A DNA stretch of 64,000 nucleotides from Saprospira grandis DSM 2844 (GCF_000275825.1 NZ_JH719942.1:3405154-3469153); one strand, 5' to 3'. Positions 35,559 through 46,100 are shown, counted from the first letter of the stretch. Numbers and translations are program-made. The notes: generated by a model from the letters alone, not told the origin.

Positions 35559-37040
35559 ATGAAAAACCACATCTATTTGGCCGCTCTGGCCCTGCTGAGC
35601 CTAATGGCTTGCCAAGAAAAAAAGACAACAATAGCTCCCATTTCGCTTAGCCAGTGGGAGGCCCAACGTCCATTTGCCAATATTGATATTCCCTTTGAAG
35701 ACTATGAAATTGATGCGGATCGAGATACGGTTTTGACCTTGCCTCAAGGCGGTGCATTTTATTTTAAAGGCGGGGCCCTGCGCAATGAAAATGGAGATAG
35801 CATTAGCGGAAAAATTACCCTGAAGTATCGCATTTTTCATGATGCGCCCAGCGCTTTTTTGGCCGCTATGCCCATGACGTACGAGGCCCAAGGCCAAAAA
35901 AGATATATGGCCACTGCGGGTATGTTTGAGCTGCGAGCAGAGCAAAATGGGAACAAACTAAAGATGGCCGAAGCTATGAAAATTACCACCCCCTCTTTTC
36001 AAAAAGAAGGAAATTATAGCTTCTTTCATCTGAAAGATGAAGATGGAAAATGGGAATATTTGGACCAAGAATATGAAATAGTAGAAAATAAGAGTAAGCA
36101 AAAAGCCCTCAAAAAGGTAAATTATAAGGCCCAAAGTCTGCTTAAAATGCCCCTAGAATCTAAGTATTTTTGCTTTGATTATTCGGCCATTTTAGATGCC
36201 ACTTACAATAATAATTATGGCAAAATATATGAAAACCGAGAGAACCCCCTAGTAGGGCAGAAGGCCCAGCAGTACGGACTTTCTTGGCTAAATAGCCGCT
36301 GTTATAAGCATGTTGATTATCAGGGGATCTCGCAGCCTGCGGCCATGATGGTTTGGAAAAGATTGAGCGGAGGGCGCTTTCCGGATTGGGCCAAAGACAA
36401 AGACTTTGATGTCCTTGAATTGCAGCTAGTTCGGGGCAATATTTATCAGCTTACGCTAAATTCTCATGATGGGACCGAAGAATGGACTGGCCGAATAGAG
36501 GCCGTCATGCCACTGATGCAGCTGTATCGTTATAGCCCTCAGAGTTGGGCCAAAAATTATGAGAAAAATATGGCCGAAATTGAGGTGGAGATGCAACGCC
36601 TAAGCCAAGAGGCCGACCTTTTCCGCAGTTTTGAAATTAGCGACTTTGGCATTTATAATTATGATCGCTTTTTGAAGTGGGAAGAAGCCCTGCCGCTGGT
36701 GGCCCAATTTGAAATTGAAGGCGGAGAGCTGCCTGCTAGTTTTCGTTTGGACAAAGTATTTTGTTTTCCCCAAAATGAGGCCAGCCTAATTGATTTGCCA
36801 GCAAGAGACTGGAATAAGCTCCGCATATCTCCCGATCGTCCGCTCCGCTTTTTGGCCGTTTTGCCCAATGATCAAGTGGCGCTCTTCGATCTAGATGATT
36901 TTGCGGCTATAGATTGGAGCGAAATCAAGGACCGCCCAGCGGACCAACCTTATACGATTGTCTTGCGGGCCCAGCCGGGGCAAATCAAAACAGCCGAAGA
37001 TGTACAACAGCTATTTGCGCCCAAAATGGCGAGTCGTTAG
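35559..37040 (+). CDS. Lipoprotein of unknown function (493 aa)
   Basis: The N-terminus MKNHIYLAALALLSLMACQE is a lipoprotein signal with the lipid-anchored Cys at residue 18. The mature part is rich in beta strands at first (about 30-175, PFEDYEIDADRDTVLTLP then GAFYFKGGALRNENGDSISG), resembling the start of other large Bacteroidota lipoproteins. A charged C-terminal half follows, with a helix near 345-370. No enzyme motif is recognised. The frame is open further upstream to 35412, but that part is repeat sequence, so the ATG at 35559 is used. The gene overlaps the convergent kinase gene by 4 nt, so no room is left for a separate terminator. Confidence 0.75.
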   Translation: MKNHIYLAALALLSLMACQEKKTTIAPISLSQWEAQRPFANIDIPFEDYEIDADRDTVLTLPQGGAFYFKGGALRNENGDSISGKITLKYRIFHDAPSAFLAAMPMTYEAQGQKRYMATAGMFELRAEQNGNKLKMAEAMKITTPSFQKEGNYSFFHLKDEDGKWEYLDQEYEIVENKSKQKALKKVNYKAQSLLKMPLESKYFCFDYSAILDATYNNNYGKIYENRENPLVGQKAQQYGLSWLNSRCYKHVDYQGISQPAAMMVWKRLSGGRFPDWAKDKDFDVLELQLVRGNIYQLTLNSHDGTEEWTGRIEAVMPLMQLYRYSPQSWAKNYEKNMAEIEVEMQRLSQEADLFRSFEISDFGIYNYDRFLKWEEALPLVAQFEIEGGELPASFRLDKVFCFPQNEASLIDLPARDWNKLRISPDRPLRFLAVLPNDQVALFDLDDFAAIDWSEIKDRPADQPYTIVLRAQPGQIKTAEDVQQLFAPKMASR

Positions 37041-39703
37041 GGGGTATAAGCAGAAAACTGCTGACCAACTTTAGCTTTCTTTTGTAGTGTAATTTCAATC
37101 TGGACCAGATTCTCGGGCTGCCAGTCCCGCAAACGATTTTGTTCTTTTTCTAGCTTTTGATGCAAGTTGTGCTGATGCAAATGGGTCAAGTTGTTGAGCT
37201 GCTCCTTATGTTTTTTCTGTAATTGTTTGGCCTCTTCTTCCAATGCTTGGTAGAGGGGGCTTCTTTCTTCTAGAACAGCCTGCATGTTCTGACTAAAACG
37301 CTGCTGTGCTTGGCGTACTTGCTGCCGCTTTTGTTGATACTGTTGCCGTATATTTTTGGCTTTTTTAGCCAAAAAGGCATCTTGGGCCTGCTGTTGTAGG
37401 TCGGCTTTTCTTTTGGCAAACTTAGGAACGGCTAGGCGGGCTTTGGCTTCTAGCTCTTCTCGTTCTTTGGCATAAAACTTATCTATGCGTTTTAGCTCTT
37501 GGTCTGTCAGTCGTTCTTCTTTATAGCCAGCTTGTAACCAGAGCATAAAACGGTGGGCCAGATTAACATCATTTTGGCTAAAGTTAGCCAACTTAAGGGT
37601 ACGGCCATCCTTTAAGATCAGTTGGGCTCTGGGGATATTGACGTTCTCTAGCTGGCTTATAGAATGAAGCCCTGCCTCTTTGAGTTTAAGGCTGAGCCGG
37701 AAACCCTCTCGAGGACTTAGGTGCAAATGCTGTTTATAGCCTCTTTTAAGATTATTAAATCGGCTGAGGTTGTTGTGTTGGGCTTGTATATCTTGCTTTT
37801 GGCGGTCTTGCAGTAGTTCTCTTTGCTCCTCAATATAAGAGAAGAAGCGCTTTTCTTCGGCGGCAAGGCGCTCAAAGGCAAGGCGTTTTTCCTTTTGGGC
37901 CATGGCCTTAAATTGATGAAATTCTTGGCCCAGCTCTTCTTTTTGTGCAGCCAGCAGTTCGTTTTGCTCGGCTTTGCGCAAGATCTCTAGGGCCGATTTA
38001 AAATTGTGGGCCGAACTCAGTTCGGGCAGTTCTGTTTGGAGCTGGGCCAGAATGGGCGCTAAAATATTGGCTTCATGGGCTTCTTCTTGGGCCAGTAATT
38101 CCTCAAAGGCTAAGTCTAGCTGTTGCAGCCCCTCCTGATAACTCAGCTTGATAGCCTTGCTTTCTGTTTCTAGGGCTTGAAAAGGGGGCAGTTCCCTTTT
38201 TAAGAACTCTAGTAACTTGGTCTTAGACTTTTCTAGCTTAGCGTCCCATTGGTCCAGTTCGTTTTGTAGCTTTTGTGCTCTATTTTTTATTTTTCTCCAC
38301 TTGAATCGTTTGGGGTGGACAAGCTGGTGGATACCCCGAATAATAACGGGAAAAATAAGAATGGGGAAGGCAAAAAAGCCTTGAATGATCAGCATGATTT
38401 GCCAGTAGGGGGACTGAAGTAGGTCTTTGCTCATCCAGTCATAAATTGCTGGAAAGCTGCTGAGCAGAGCTACTGCCGTGGCTAGGGTAGCGATTAGGCT
38501 CAGGATGAAATTTCCCCAGCTATCCATATTGATCTCTAGATTGATTTGCTGTGCCGACTTAGGATATTGCAATTGCGGCATTTTCCAAGCCAAGGCCATT
38601 TGATAGTCCTGGGGCAGGTAGTCGCTCCATTTTTTTTCTGTTTTCTCTAAGGGCGGCAAAATATCGGAGGGGCGGCGTAGCCGCTTAAATTGCAGGCCCT
38701 GTTGCATTAGCATTTGCTGAAAGCGTTGTTTGAGTTCGGGGTCTTTTAGCTCTTCGAGCAAAGCCCAGCACCATTCTTCGGCTAGGGGGCGGAGTTCGGG
38801 CAGATTGTGGCCATCTACAAAACTTCTAATAAATAGGCTTTGTAGGGCATTAGAAAACTGTAGAAAGCCCTGATGGGGTGGGGGGATGATTTTAAATAAG
38901 CGTTGAGCTTCTGAATGATGAACAAACAAACCCGCTTCAATTTTTTGGTGGAGGCTAACGAGTTGCTCGTTGGGTGCCGCTGCCGAAGCGGCATAAGGGT
39001 GGATACCTAGGAAGAGTTTGTAAATAATTACGGCTAGGGCAAAGTTGTCCCAGCTGGGCGCAAAGCTTTTGGGTTTGTCTTGTTTGTAATATTCTGGGGC
39101 CGAGTATTCGGGGGTAGCCACAGGGGCCATAAATTTAAGCTCTCCATTTTCTTTTAGCTGAATAGAGTCCATATCAACTAGGGCGAGTTGTCCGTTGCTT
39201 TGCAGAACGACATTTTCTGGCTTGAGGTCTACTAAAACATAGCGATCTGTTTGGTGGAGTCGATAAATGGCGAGGCTGAGATTAAAGGCTATGCGCAGTC
39301 TTAGCTCTCGGCTATTTTTTTGGTCCAAAGCGAGGCGTTGCCAGCTGGCATTTAGCTTTTTGGGTAGTTTGGGTAGGCAGAGCAGTTCTAGTTTTTTGCC
39401 TTGAACAAAAGGCATGACAAAGCCCAAGAAATGGCCATCTTGGGTAAGGAGGATATCTCTGGGCCAAACAAAGGTAGGCCATTGGCCGGCCTGCAATTCT
39501 TCTGGCGGATATTTAATTAGTAGGTCAATTTTCTCTTCTCGCTCTTTTGTTCGTTTGGGGCGATGGTAAATTTTGGCCACAAGTCCTCTCCAGTGAGAGG
39601 GGCTTTTGATGCGGTGCAGGCTGCCTTCTCCGCCAGAGGCAAAGGGTTTATCTTGGAGTTGGACCTTATCTTTGGTCGTTTTGGCATAGCAAATTAGGGA
39701 CAT
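37037..39703 (-). CDS. Membrane-anchored Ser/Thr protein kinase with long coiled coil
   Basis: The 888-residue protein has an N-terminal protein kinase domain (about 12-310): Gly-rich FASGGEGSLHRI, Lys44 in LVAKIYH, catalytic loop VDLKPENVVL (Asp159, Asn164), a metal-binding LVDMDS in place of DFG (Asp177) and the APE motif (ATPEYSAPEYY). The HRD motif reads LVD, so the Arg is missing. Two transmembrane helices follow (about 397-417 and 433-453), then about 300 residues of charged coiled coil with a helix-hairpin-helix-like insert (LKEAGLHSISQLENVNIPRAQ). The kinase resembles those paired with VWA and PP2C partners in tellurite-resistance-like signalling triads, but no partner is next to it here. 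The ATG at 39703 is chosen over one 33 nt upstream because the fold starts there. It overlaps the convergent lipoprotein gene. Confidence 0.82.
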   Translation of the reverse strand: MSLICYAKTTKDKVQLQDKPFASGGEGSLHRIKSPSHWRGLVAKIYHRPKRTKEREEKIDLLIKYPPEELQAGQWPTFVWPRDILLTQDGHFLGFVMPFVQGKKLELLCLPKLPKKLNASWQRLALDQKNSRELRLRIAFNLSLAIYRLHQTDRYVLVDLKPENVVLQSNGQLALVDMDSIQLKENGELKFMAPVATPEYSAPEYYKQDKPKSFAPSWDNFALAVIIYKLFLGIHPYAASAAAPNEQLVSLHQKIEAGLFVHHSEAQRLFKIIPPPHQGFLQFSNALQSLFIRSFVDGHNLPELRPLAEEWCWALLEELKDPELKQRFQQMLMQQGLQFKRLRRPSDILPPLEKTEKKWSDYLPQDYQMALAWKMPQLQYPKSAQQINLEINMDSWGNFILSLIATLATAVALLSSFPAIYDWMSKDLLQSPYWQIMLIIQGFFAFPILIFPVIIRGIHQLVHPKRFKWRKIKNRAQKLQNELDQWDAKLEKSKTKLLEFLKRELPPFQALETESKAIKLSYQEGLQQLDLAFEELLAQEEAHEANILAPILAQLQTELPELSSAHNFKSALEILRKAEQNELLAAQKEELGQEFHQFKAMAQKEKRLAFERLAAEEKRFFSYIEEQRELLQDRQKQDIQAQHNNLSRFNNLKRGYKQHLHLSPREGFRLSLKLKEAGLHSISQLENVNIPRAQLILKDGRTLKLANFSQNDVNLAHRFMLWLQAGYKEERLTDQELKRIDKFYAKEREELEAKARLAVPKFAKRKADLQQQAQDAFLAKKAKNIRQQYQQKRQQVRQAQQRFSQNMQAVLEERSPLYQALEEEAKQLQKKHKEQLNNLTHLHQHNLHQKLEKEQNRLRDWQPENLVQIEITLQKKAKVGQQFSAYTP

Positions 39704-39800
39704 AGTATAGAGGGATTGTGGCAGAAGAATAGGCAATCTACTTAAAAAAGCGCTGATCTGCTAAGCAGAAACTCCCTTTTTGGTCCAAATTTACAGCAGA

Positions 39801-39940
39801 CAGGCGGCGAAGCCGCCGCAGGCTGAGGGATGGATAGCAGTGGCCCAAAGGGCCAGACCCAGCCGCCTTTGGCGGCGCAGGGCCGAGCAGACCTGCGAGC
39901 TGCGACACAGCCCGACCCGACCGAAGGGAGGGGCAGCCCC
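39801..39940 (-). repeat. GC-rich modular intergenic element, copy L (reverse, GGGGCTGCCCC subfamily)
   Basis: On the minus strand it begins TTTTTTGGGGCTGCCCCTCC, then CGGTCGGGTCGGGCTGTG, CTCGCAGGTCTGCTCGGCCC, hairpin GCCGCC-aaa-GGCGGC, GGTCTGGCCctttGGGCCAC, ATCCATCCCTCAGCC and GGCGGC-tt-CGCCGCC. Only copy M at the other side of bamA shares this opening and this ending. Confidence 0.87.
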
Positions 39941-39986
39941 AAAAAAGCAGAATAGACAAAATATTTTTTATCTCTTTTAAATCCCC

Positions 39987-39994
39987 TACCTTTG
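39987..39994 (+). promoter_or_regulatory. Bacteroidota -7 promoter element for bamA
   Basis: TACCTTTG is a perfect TAnnTTTG match 85 nt upstream of the bamA start. No good TTG -33 box is seen at the expected distance. The run between it and the gene would be a leader of roughly 80 nt. Confidence 0.5.
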
Positions 39995-40079
39995 GCCCGA
40001 ACTTTCCGTTTTGTTTGGAAAAGGGGGCTAATTTTGTCCCTCGATCTATGTTTTTAGAAAAAAAGTCTGCCAAAAACGC

Positions 40080-42653
40080 ATGAACTACAACTCTATACGG
40101 CTAGGCGTTTACCTAGCTTGCCTATTTTGCCTGAGCCAATCCTTATTGGCCCAAACCGATAGCCTACCGAACAGTAATGCAGATAGCAGTCTGCCTGTGA
40201 TGGATTATGAACTGCCTCAAACCTATGAAATTGGGGGCATTAAGGTGGAAGGTTGTGAATATACCGACCCCAATGCCGTGATTGCCGTTTCGGGCCTGAA
40301 GGTGGGGGAGAGCATTAAGCTGCCCGGAGATGATATTGGTAAATCAATTCGTAAGCTTTGGAGCCAAGGGCTTTTTGTCGATGTGCAGATTTTGCTCGAA
40401 CGCCGTTTGGGAGAAGCCGTATTCCTTAAAATTGTCCTTAAGGAGTATCCTCGTTTTGCTCGACATGCCTACCGTGGCGTACGTAAAGGCTGGCAAGATG
40501 ATTTGAATGAGTTGCTCAACCGCTATTTATTGAAAGGGCGGGCCGCTACCAAAAGTATGAAGCGTAGTGCAGTGCGTGAAATTAAAGATTTTTTGGCCAC
40601 TAAGGGCTATCCCGATGCTAGCGTGACGGTAGAAGAAGAGGAAGATATTGTCTTGAAGAATAGTGTCCGATGGGTCTTTAATGTAGATCGAGGGAAGCGG
40701 ATTCGGATTCAAGAGATCAATTTTGTGGGCAACGAACAAGTGTCTGATAGCAAATTGCGCCGCCTACTGAAAGGTACCAAGCGGAAACGCCCCATTATGG
40801 GCATTTTTAAGCCCTCAAAGTATATTGAGTACGATTATAAGGCCGATAAAGAAAACATTATGGCCTACTATAATAAGATCGGTTTGCGAGATGCTAAAAT
40901 TGTTCGCGATTCGGTCTATATCGTAGAAATTCCCAAGAAAAACGGAAAGGTCAAAAAGGCCATCCAAATTGATATGCACATTGATGAGGGTACCACTTAC
41001 TATTTTGGCGACATTAAGTTTAGAGGAAACAGCTCTTATTCTGATGAGGTTTTGGGCCGCATCCTAGGTATTCGCAGAGGAGAGGTCTATAATGAAGAGC
41101 TTTTGCAGAGCCGCATTAGCTTTGACCGCAATGGCCGCGATTTGAGCACGCTCTATATGGATAATGGCTACCTCTTTTTTCAGGCCAATCCTGTAGAAAA
41201 AGGCGTGAAAAACGATACCGTAGATATCGAAATCCGTATCCAAGAAGGCCCTATCGCCACCATTGACCGCGTAATTATCAAAGGCAATGACCGCACGCAC
41301 GAGCATGTGATCCGCCGAGAACTACGCACCTTGCCTGGCGCTAAGTTTAGCCGCTCAGATATTATGCGCTCTCAACGCGAATTGATGGCCCTCAACTACT
41401 TTAACCCCGAGGCAATGGGCATCAATACGCCCGTAAACCCACAGCGAGGAACTGTAGATATTGAGTATACCGTAGAAGAACGTCCTTCTGACCAATTGGA
41501 ACTCTCTGCCGGTTGGGGAGGCTATGGCAACGGATTGATTGGTACCCTTGGCGTCACTTTCAATAACTTTTCTTTGCGCAATCTCTTTAAGGCAGAGGCC
41601 TGGAACCCCCTACCACAAGGAGATGGACAGCGCCTAAGCTTGCGTATTCAAACAAACGGACGCTATTTTCAGTCCTACAACTTCTCTTTTACCGAACCTT
41701 GGCTAGGCGGCAAAAAGCGCAATGCACTTTCTGTTAGCGCCTACCACTCTAGATACAATAATGGACAAACTCCAGAAAGTAGCAGTTTTCAACAGCTATT
41801 AATTACAGGGGTAACGGTGGGCCTAGGTACTCGCCTGCGCTGGCCCGATGACTATTTTAGCTACCAAATCGCTATGGAGTACCAAAATATGAACCTGCTC
41901 CGCCGCTACGACTTTACCATTCCTACCGGGGTCTTTAATGATCTTTCAATCCGCCAAACAATTTCTCGGAATTCGGTCAATAACCCACTTTTCCCCGAGT
42001 CAGGCTCTACCCTCTCCCTCTCTATGAAGCTGACCTTCCCTTACTCTTTGGTCAATGGCTGGGATTATACCGATACAGAACTTCCCGATACCGACCGTTT
42101 CCGCTGGGTAGAATATCATAAATGGGATTTTGAAAGCGCTTGGTATACCAAGATTGCCAAAAACTTGGTCATTAAGACAGAGGCCAAGCTGGGCTTCTTG
42201 GGTAGCTATAATAAGGATGTGGGCTTGTCTCCCTTTGGTCGATATGAACTAGGTGGTGACGGTATTTCTAACTTTGTGGGCCTACAAGGAAAAGATATTA
42301 TCTCGCTCCGTGGATATAGCGACCCCGTTACAGATGTCTCTATCGCCAACCAAACAGGGGCGGCAGTCTATAATAAGTTTACCGCCGAATTGCGCTACCT
42401 GCTTTCGCCCAACCCCAATGCAACCATCTATGTTTTGGGCTTTGTACAGGGCGGAAACGCTTGGTCTAGCTTCCGAGAATACAATCCATTTATGCTCAAA
42501 CGCTCAGTAGGTGCAGGCCTTCGGGTCTTCTTGCCTATGTTTGGTACCCTTGGTTTCGATTATGGTATTGGCTTCGATAAGGATCTACCCGCAGGCTCTT
42601 CTATGTTTGATTACGGTTCGTTTAATATCGTTCTTGGCTTCGAGCCGAAGTAA
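40080..42653 (+). CDS. bamA: Outer membrane protein assembly factor BamA
   Basis: BamA is the essential outer-membrane barrel that folds and inserts other beta-barrel proteins. The 857-residue protein has a signal peptide (about 1-25, ending SLLAQ), a chain of POTRA domains in the periplasm (from YEIGGIKVEGCEYTDPNAV near 50 to about 460, with repeats such as IQEINFVGNEQVSDSKLRRL, YYFGDIKFRGNSSYSDEVL and IDRVIIKGNDRTHEHVIRRE), and a C-terminal barrel with the LRGY motif (743-746) equivalent to the VRGF/Y lock of loop 6. Length and layout match the Bacteroidota BamA family. It has a -7 promoter element, a strong terminator and matched inverted repeat copies on either side. Confidence 0.94.
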   Translation: MNYNSIRLGVYLACLFCLSQSLLAQTDSLPNSNADSSLPVMDYELPQTYEIGGIKVEGCEYTDPNAVIAVSGLKVGESIKLPGDDIGKSIRKLWSQGLFVDVQILLERRLGEAVFLKIVLKEYPRFARHAYRGVRKGWQDDLNELLNRYLLKGRAATKSMKRSAVREIKDFLATKGYPDASVTVEEEEDIVLKNSVRWVFNVDRGKRIRIQEINFVGNEQVSDSKLRRLLKGTKRKRPIMGIFKPSKYIEYDYKADKENIMAYYNKIGLRDAKIVRDSVYIVEIPKKNGKVKKAIQIDMHIDEGTTYYFGDIKFRGNSSYSDEVLGRILGIRRGEVYNEELLQSRISFDRNGRDLSTLYMDNGYLFFQANPVEKGVKNDTVDIEIRIQEGPIATIDRVIIKGNDRTHEHVIRRELRTLPGAKFSRSDIMRSQRELMALNYFNPEAMGINTPVNPQRGTVDIEYTVEERPSDQLELSAGWGGYGNGLIGTLGVTFNNFSLRNLFKAEAWNPLPQGDGQRLSLRIQTNGRYFQSYNFSFTEPWLGGKKRNALSVSAYHSRYNNGQTPESSSFQQLLITGVTVGLGTRLRWPDDYFSYQIAMEYQNMNLLRRYDFTIPTGVFNDLSIRQTISRNSVNNPLFPESGSTLSLSMKLTFPYSLVNGWDYTDTELPDTDRFRWVEYHKWDFESAWYTKIAKNLVIKTEAKLGFLGSYNKDVGLSPFGRYELGGDGISNFVGLQGKDIISLRGYSDPVTDVSIANQTGAAVYNKFTAELRYLLSPNPNATIYVLGFVQGGNAWSSFREYNPFMLKRSVGAGLRVFLPMFGTLGFDYGIGFDKDLPAGSSMFDYGSFNIVLGFEPK

Positions 42654-42675
42654 ATAGTTTTAAGCTTAGCTTAGG

Positions 42676-42716
42676 TAGCAGCAGTTTTCTGTATAGAGAA
42701 CTGCTGCTATTTTTTT
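42676..42716 (+). terminator. Rho-independent terminator after bamA
   Basis: TAGCAGCAGTT / AACTGCTGCTA stem, loop of about 13 nt, then seven T, 22 nt after the stop. Repeat copy M begins at the end of the T-run. Confidence 0.9.
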
Positions 42717-42835
42717 GGGGCTGCCCCTCCCTGCGGTCGGGTCGGGCTGTGCCGTGGCTCGCAGCTCTGCTCGGCCCTGCGGCGCTTGCAGCGCCTTGGT
42801 CTGCGGCTGCGCCGCACCACTATCCATCCCTCAGC
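42717..42835 (+). repeat. GC-rich modular intergenic element, copy M (GGGGCTGCCCC subfamily)
   Basis: Starts TTTTTTTGGGGCTGCCCCTC, then CGGTCGGGTCGGGCTGTG, CTCGCAGCTCTGCTCGGCCC, hairpin GGCGC-ttgca-GCGCC, GGTCTGCGGCtgCGCCGCACC, ATCCATCCCTCAGCC. It is the inverted partner of copy L. Confidence 0.87.
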
Positions 42836-43038
42836 CATGCCAATCCTCTGCAAAAGCGGTATTCCTCGCTTCGCTCCTCATGCATCAATATGTCCCCGCC
42901 CAGCCTCCCCTCTACAGGCTTCCTTCTGCAAGCCCTTCGGGAGGTCTAGGCAAAAACCAACAAAAGTAAGCCAAAAAAACTAAATAGACAATAGAAAAAC
43001 AGAATATCAAAAAGGTTTTTTTCTTTTCCCAACAAGCT
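42836..43038. other. Intergenic leader between copy M and the helical repeat gene
   Basis: About 200 nt with no gene or clear structure. The first half is C-rich, and the second is A-rich and leads into the candidate promoter at 43039-43069. Confidence 0.4.
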
Positions 43039-43069
43039 TTGAAAAACGGCCATAAAGTCCTTAACTTTC
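43039..43069 (+). promoter_or_regulatory. Candidate Bacteroidota promoter for the helical repeat gene
   Basis: TTG (43039-43041), a 20-nt spacer and TAACTTTC (43062-43069), one mismatch from TTG-N19/20-TAnnTTTG. It lies 61 nt upstream of the ATG at 43131. Confidence 0.42.
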
Positions 43070-43130
43070 GGTACTTCAAGAAAAAATCTGCCCGCCGCAA
43101 GGCAAAATACCTATCTAACATATACATATT

Positions 43131-46100
43131 ATGGCCATCAGCAAGCAACAAAAAGAAAGCTTAGAATTGCTGCAAAAGAAAGCCAACGAATGGCTCTCTA
43201 ACTACTATCAGTTTGGACTGTCTTCCGACCCCCAAACCGCAGCCCAACACAGCCAAGTTCTGGCCACCTTGCATCAGACCCAAGCCGCCCTGGCCCAAGC
43301 TGATCAAGATGAACCCAGCCTAGAAGAGCAAGGAACTATCCCCATGCCCCAAGAGGCCGCCGCCGCTCGAGAAGCCCAAAGCGAAGAACGTAGCGCCAAA
43401 AAAGCCGCCACCGAAGAAATTGAAGCCGAAACAGAAAGCGATATCGCTACCCAAGCTAAAGGTAATGCCGACCTTGAAGCTACCCTCAACGGCTGGAAAG
43501 ACCTAGCCGTCTCTTGGCTCGATACCGGCATCGATAAAGTCCTTAGCTCTAAAGAAGGACTAGATAAAGGCCTCCTCGCTACCGCTCAAGAATATATCGG
43601 ACAAGCCGAAGGCTGGCTCCGCCTCGCCTCCTTCTTTACCGGAGGAGAACTAGGCGACAAAGTAGAAAAGGTCCAAAAATGGGTCGAACTCGCCAAATCT
43701 GTTATCGAAAAAGTTGAGGCCCTAGATGAATACCTCGGCCAATGGAGAGACCTTGCCGTAAGCTGGATGGAAGGCGGTATCTCCTCTGCCGTTAGTGGTA
43801 CCGAAGTAGTCGGAGACCTTAGCAATGCCGTTGTGGCAGAAGCCATCGACTTTAAAAAACTAGCCCAGGATTTTGTCGATAAGGCCAAAGCCCTAGGCGA
43901 CGCTTCCCTAGATGATAAAGTAGCCAGAGCCGAAGAATGGCTCGGTAGTACCCATAACCTCCTCGATAAGGCCGGCGATATCGTCGATAACCTCTTCGCC
44001 GATGCCGACAATAATAGCCTGCCCGATTGGTACGACCTGCTCGCTCGCGAATGGGATAAACTAGCCGTTATGGATATTATCCCCGGTACCGATATCGATG
44101 AACAACTATTGGGGAAAATCAATGGCTTTAAAACTAAAGCCGAAGAATGGCTGGCTAAGGCCACCGCAGAAATGAACCCTGCCGTCCAAGAGAAAATTGA
44201 CCTGGTCAAAACTTGGATCTATAATATCCAAAAACTCCTTTCTTTGGCCGAAAAAGGAAAAGAGTTTGTCGATGCCCTCAAAAATAAAGATTTTAATGCC
44301 GTCTATGATCAACTCTCTGCCCTTTGGACAGAACTAGATGGCGCCAATGATGTTTTTGCCGGCACCGATATCGACGATAAACTCCTAGCCAAAGTTCAAG
44401 AATATAAACAAAAGGCCGACGAATTTGCCCGCCTAGCCAACTCCCTCATCGCTAAGCTTCCCGCCGGCGAACATCTAGGAGAGGTCCAAGATTGGATCAA
44501 AATGGCCATGCAAATCGCTACCGATATGGCCAATGGCGAGGATGTAGTCGGAAAATATATCCAACTCGCCAAAGAATGGGCCCAAGGCCAAATCAAAAGA
44601 GTATTGGATGGCCAAGAAGAATTTACCACTGAACTGGCCGGCCAAGTCTCTGGCTTTGTCAATGAAGCTAAACGCTTTATGGCCTCCGCTTCCGCTATGA
44701 AAAATGGCGACTTTAGCGATAAAATTGCCGCCGCTGGCGAGTGGATCCAGTCTTCTGAAGGCCTACTCGATAAAGCCTCTGACCTTATCGGCCTAGCTGT
44801 TGGCGATGCCGATGGCAATAACTTGCCCGATTGGTACGACCGCCTAGCCGCCGCTTGGGATGATATCACTGGAGGTGGAGATATTATCTCTAACACCAAT
44901 GTAGATAACGAACTCATCGGTAAAGTCAATATCTTCCGCACAGAAGCCGAAAAATGGTTGGCCAAAGCCGTAGAAGTTGCTGCCGAGATCCAAGAAAAGA
45001 TCACTATGGTCAAACAATGGATCGAAGTAGGAGGCAACTTCCTCAAAGAAGTAGCTGGCTTTATTGAAGATATCAAAGAAGGCGACTTCCTCTCTGTCTA
45101 TGAGAAGATTAAAGCCGCTTACCTCGGCCTTGGCGATACCGACGATATCTTAGAAGGTACCGAAGTAGATAACCGCCTACTCGCTAAAGCTAAAGATCTA
45201 CAAGGCCAAGCCGAATCTTGGTTGGCGAACGCCCTTACTGGAGGCCGCGCCAATGGAGAAATGACCGATGAGGTCAAAGATATCCTCGGCGCTGTAGATA
45301 ATGTACTTACTTTCGCTTTGACCAAATACGAGGTCCAAGATTCTATGATGGAGTTCAATGAGGATAAAATCGTTATTGACTTCCCCAATGCAACAACACT
45401 CACAGATGAACAAGAAGCCGCCCTCATCGGAGAGTTCTCTGGTGGATTTGATGGCCCCTTGGTCAATACCCTAGGCGCAGTGCTCACTCGCCTCAACCAA
45501 GATATCCTTACCCTCGGCTCTCAAGTAGATGGCGCCTACCGCCAAACAATTGCTTCAGGTGGAGCCGCCGCTGAGGTTTACCTCAAGGCTAAATCAGACT
45601 ATGAGTCTGTCATGAAGAAGCAAAAAGACTTGATGAAGCTGCTAGAATCTGTGCGTAAGGTAGTGGTAAGCTCTATTGGCTTGGCACTGACTCCCGTGAA
45701 TCCCGCAGTAGCTGCCGGTGTTACCGCTCTACTTAGTGGTAGTGTAAACGGTTTTGGCGATATCGCTAAGATGCTCCTTGGTGCCGCTAGCGAATCTGGT
45801 GGAACTATGGGCCAAATTGGTGGTTTCCTCTCTCTTGCCCTTCCTGGCGGAGCTGGCCTGTCTACTATGACAGAGGCACAGAATGCTGGTTTGATTGACC
45901 TCGATGGATTGTACAACCGTGGAGTGACAAGCAAGTATGAAGAGATGAAAGCACTCTTGACCAAAATCCAAGAACAGCTGGATATTGTTTATACAAACCT
46001 CTATAAGCAAAGAGCCGATCAGCTAGAAGATGCTAAAGGCGCTATTGCTAGCGGTGCCGATCAATGGAAGCGCCTACGCGCCGAAATTATGAGCAAGTAT

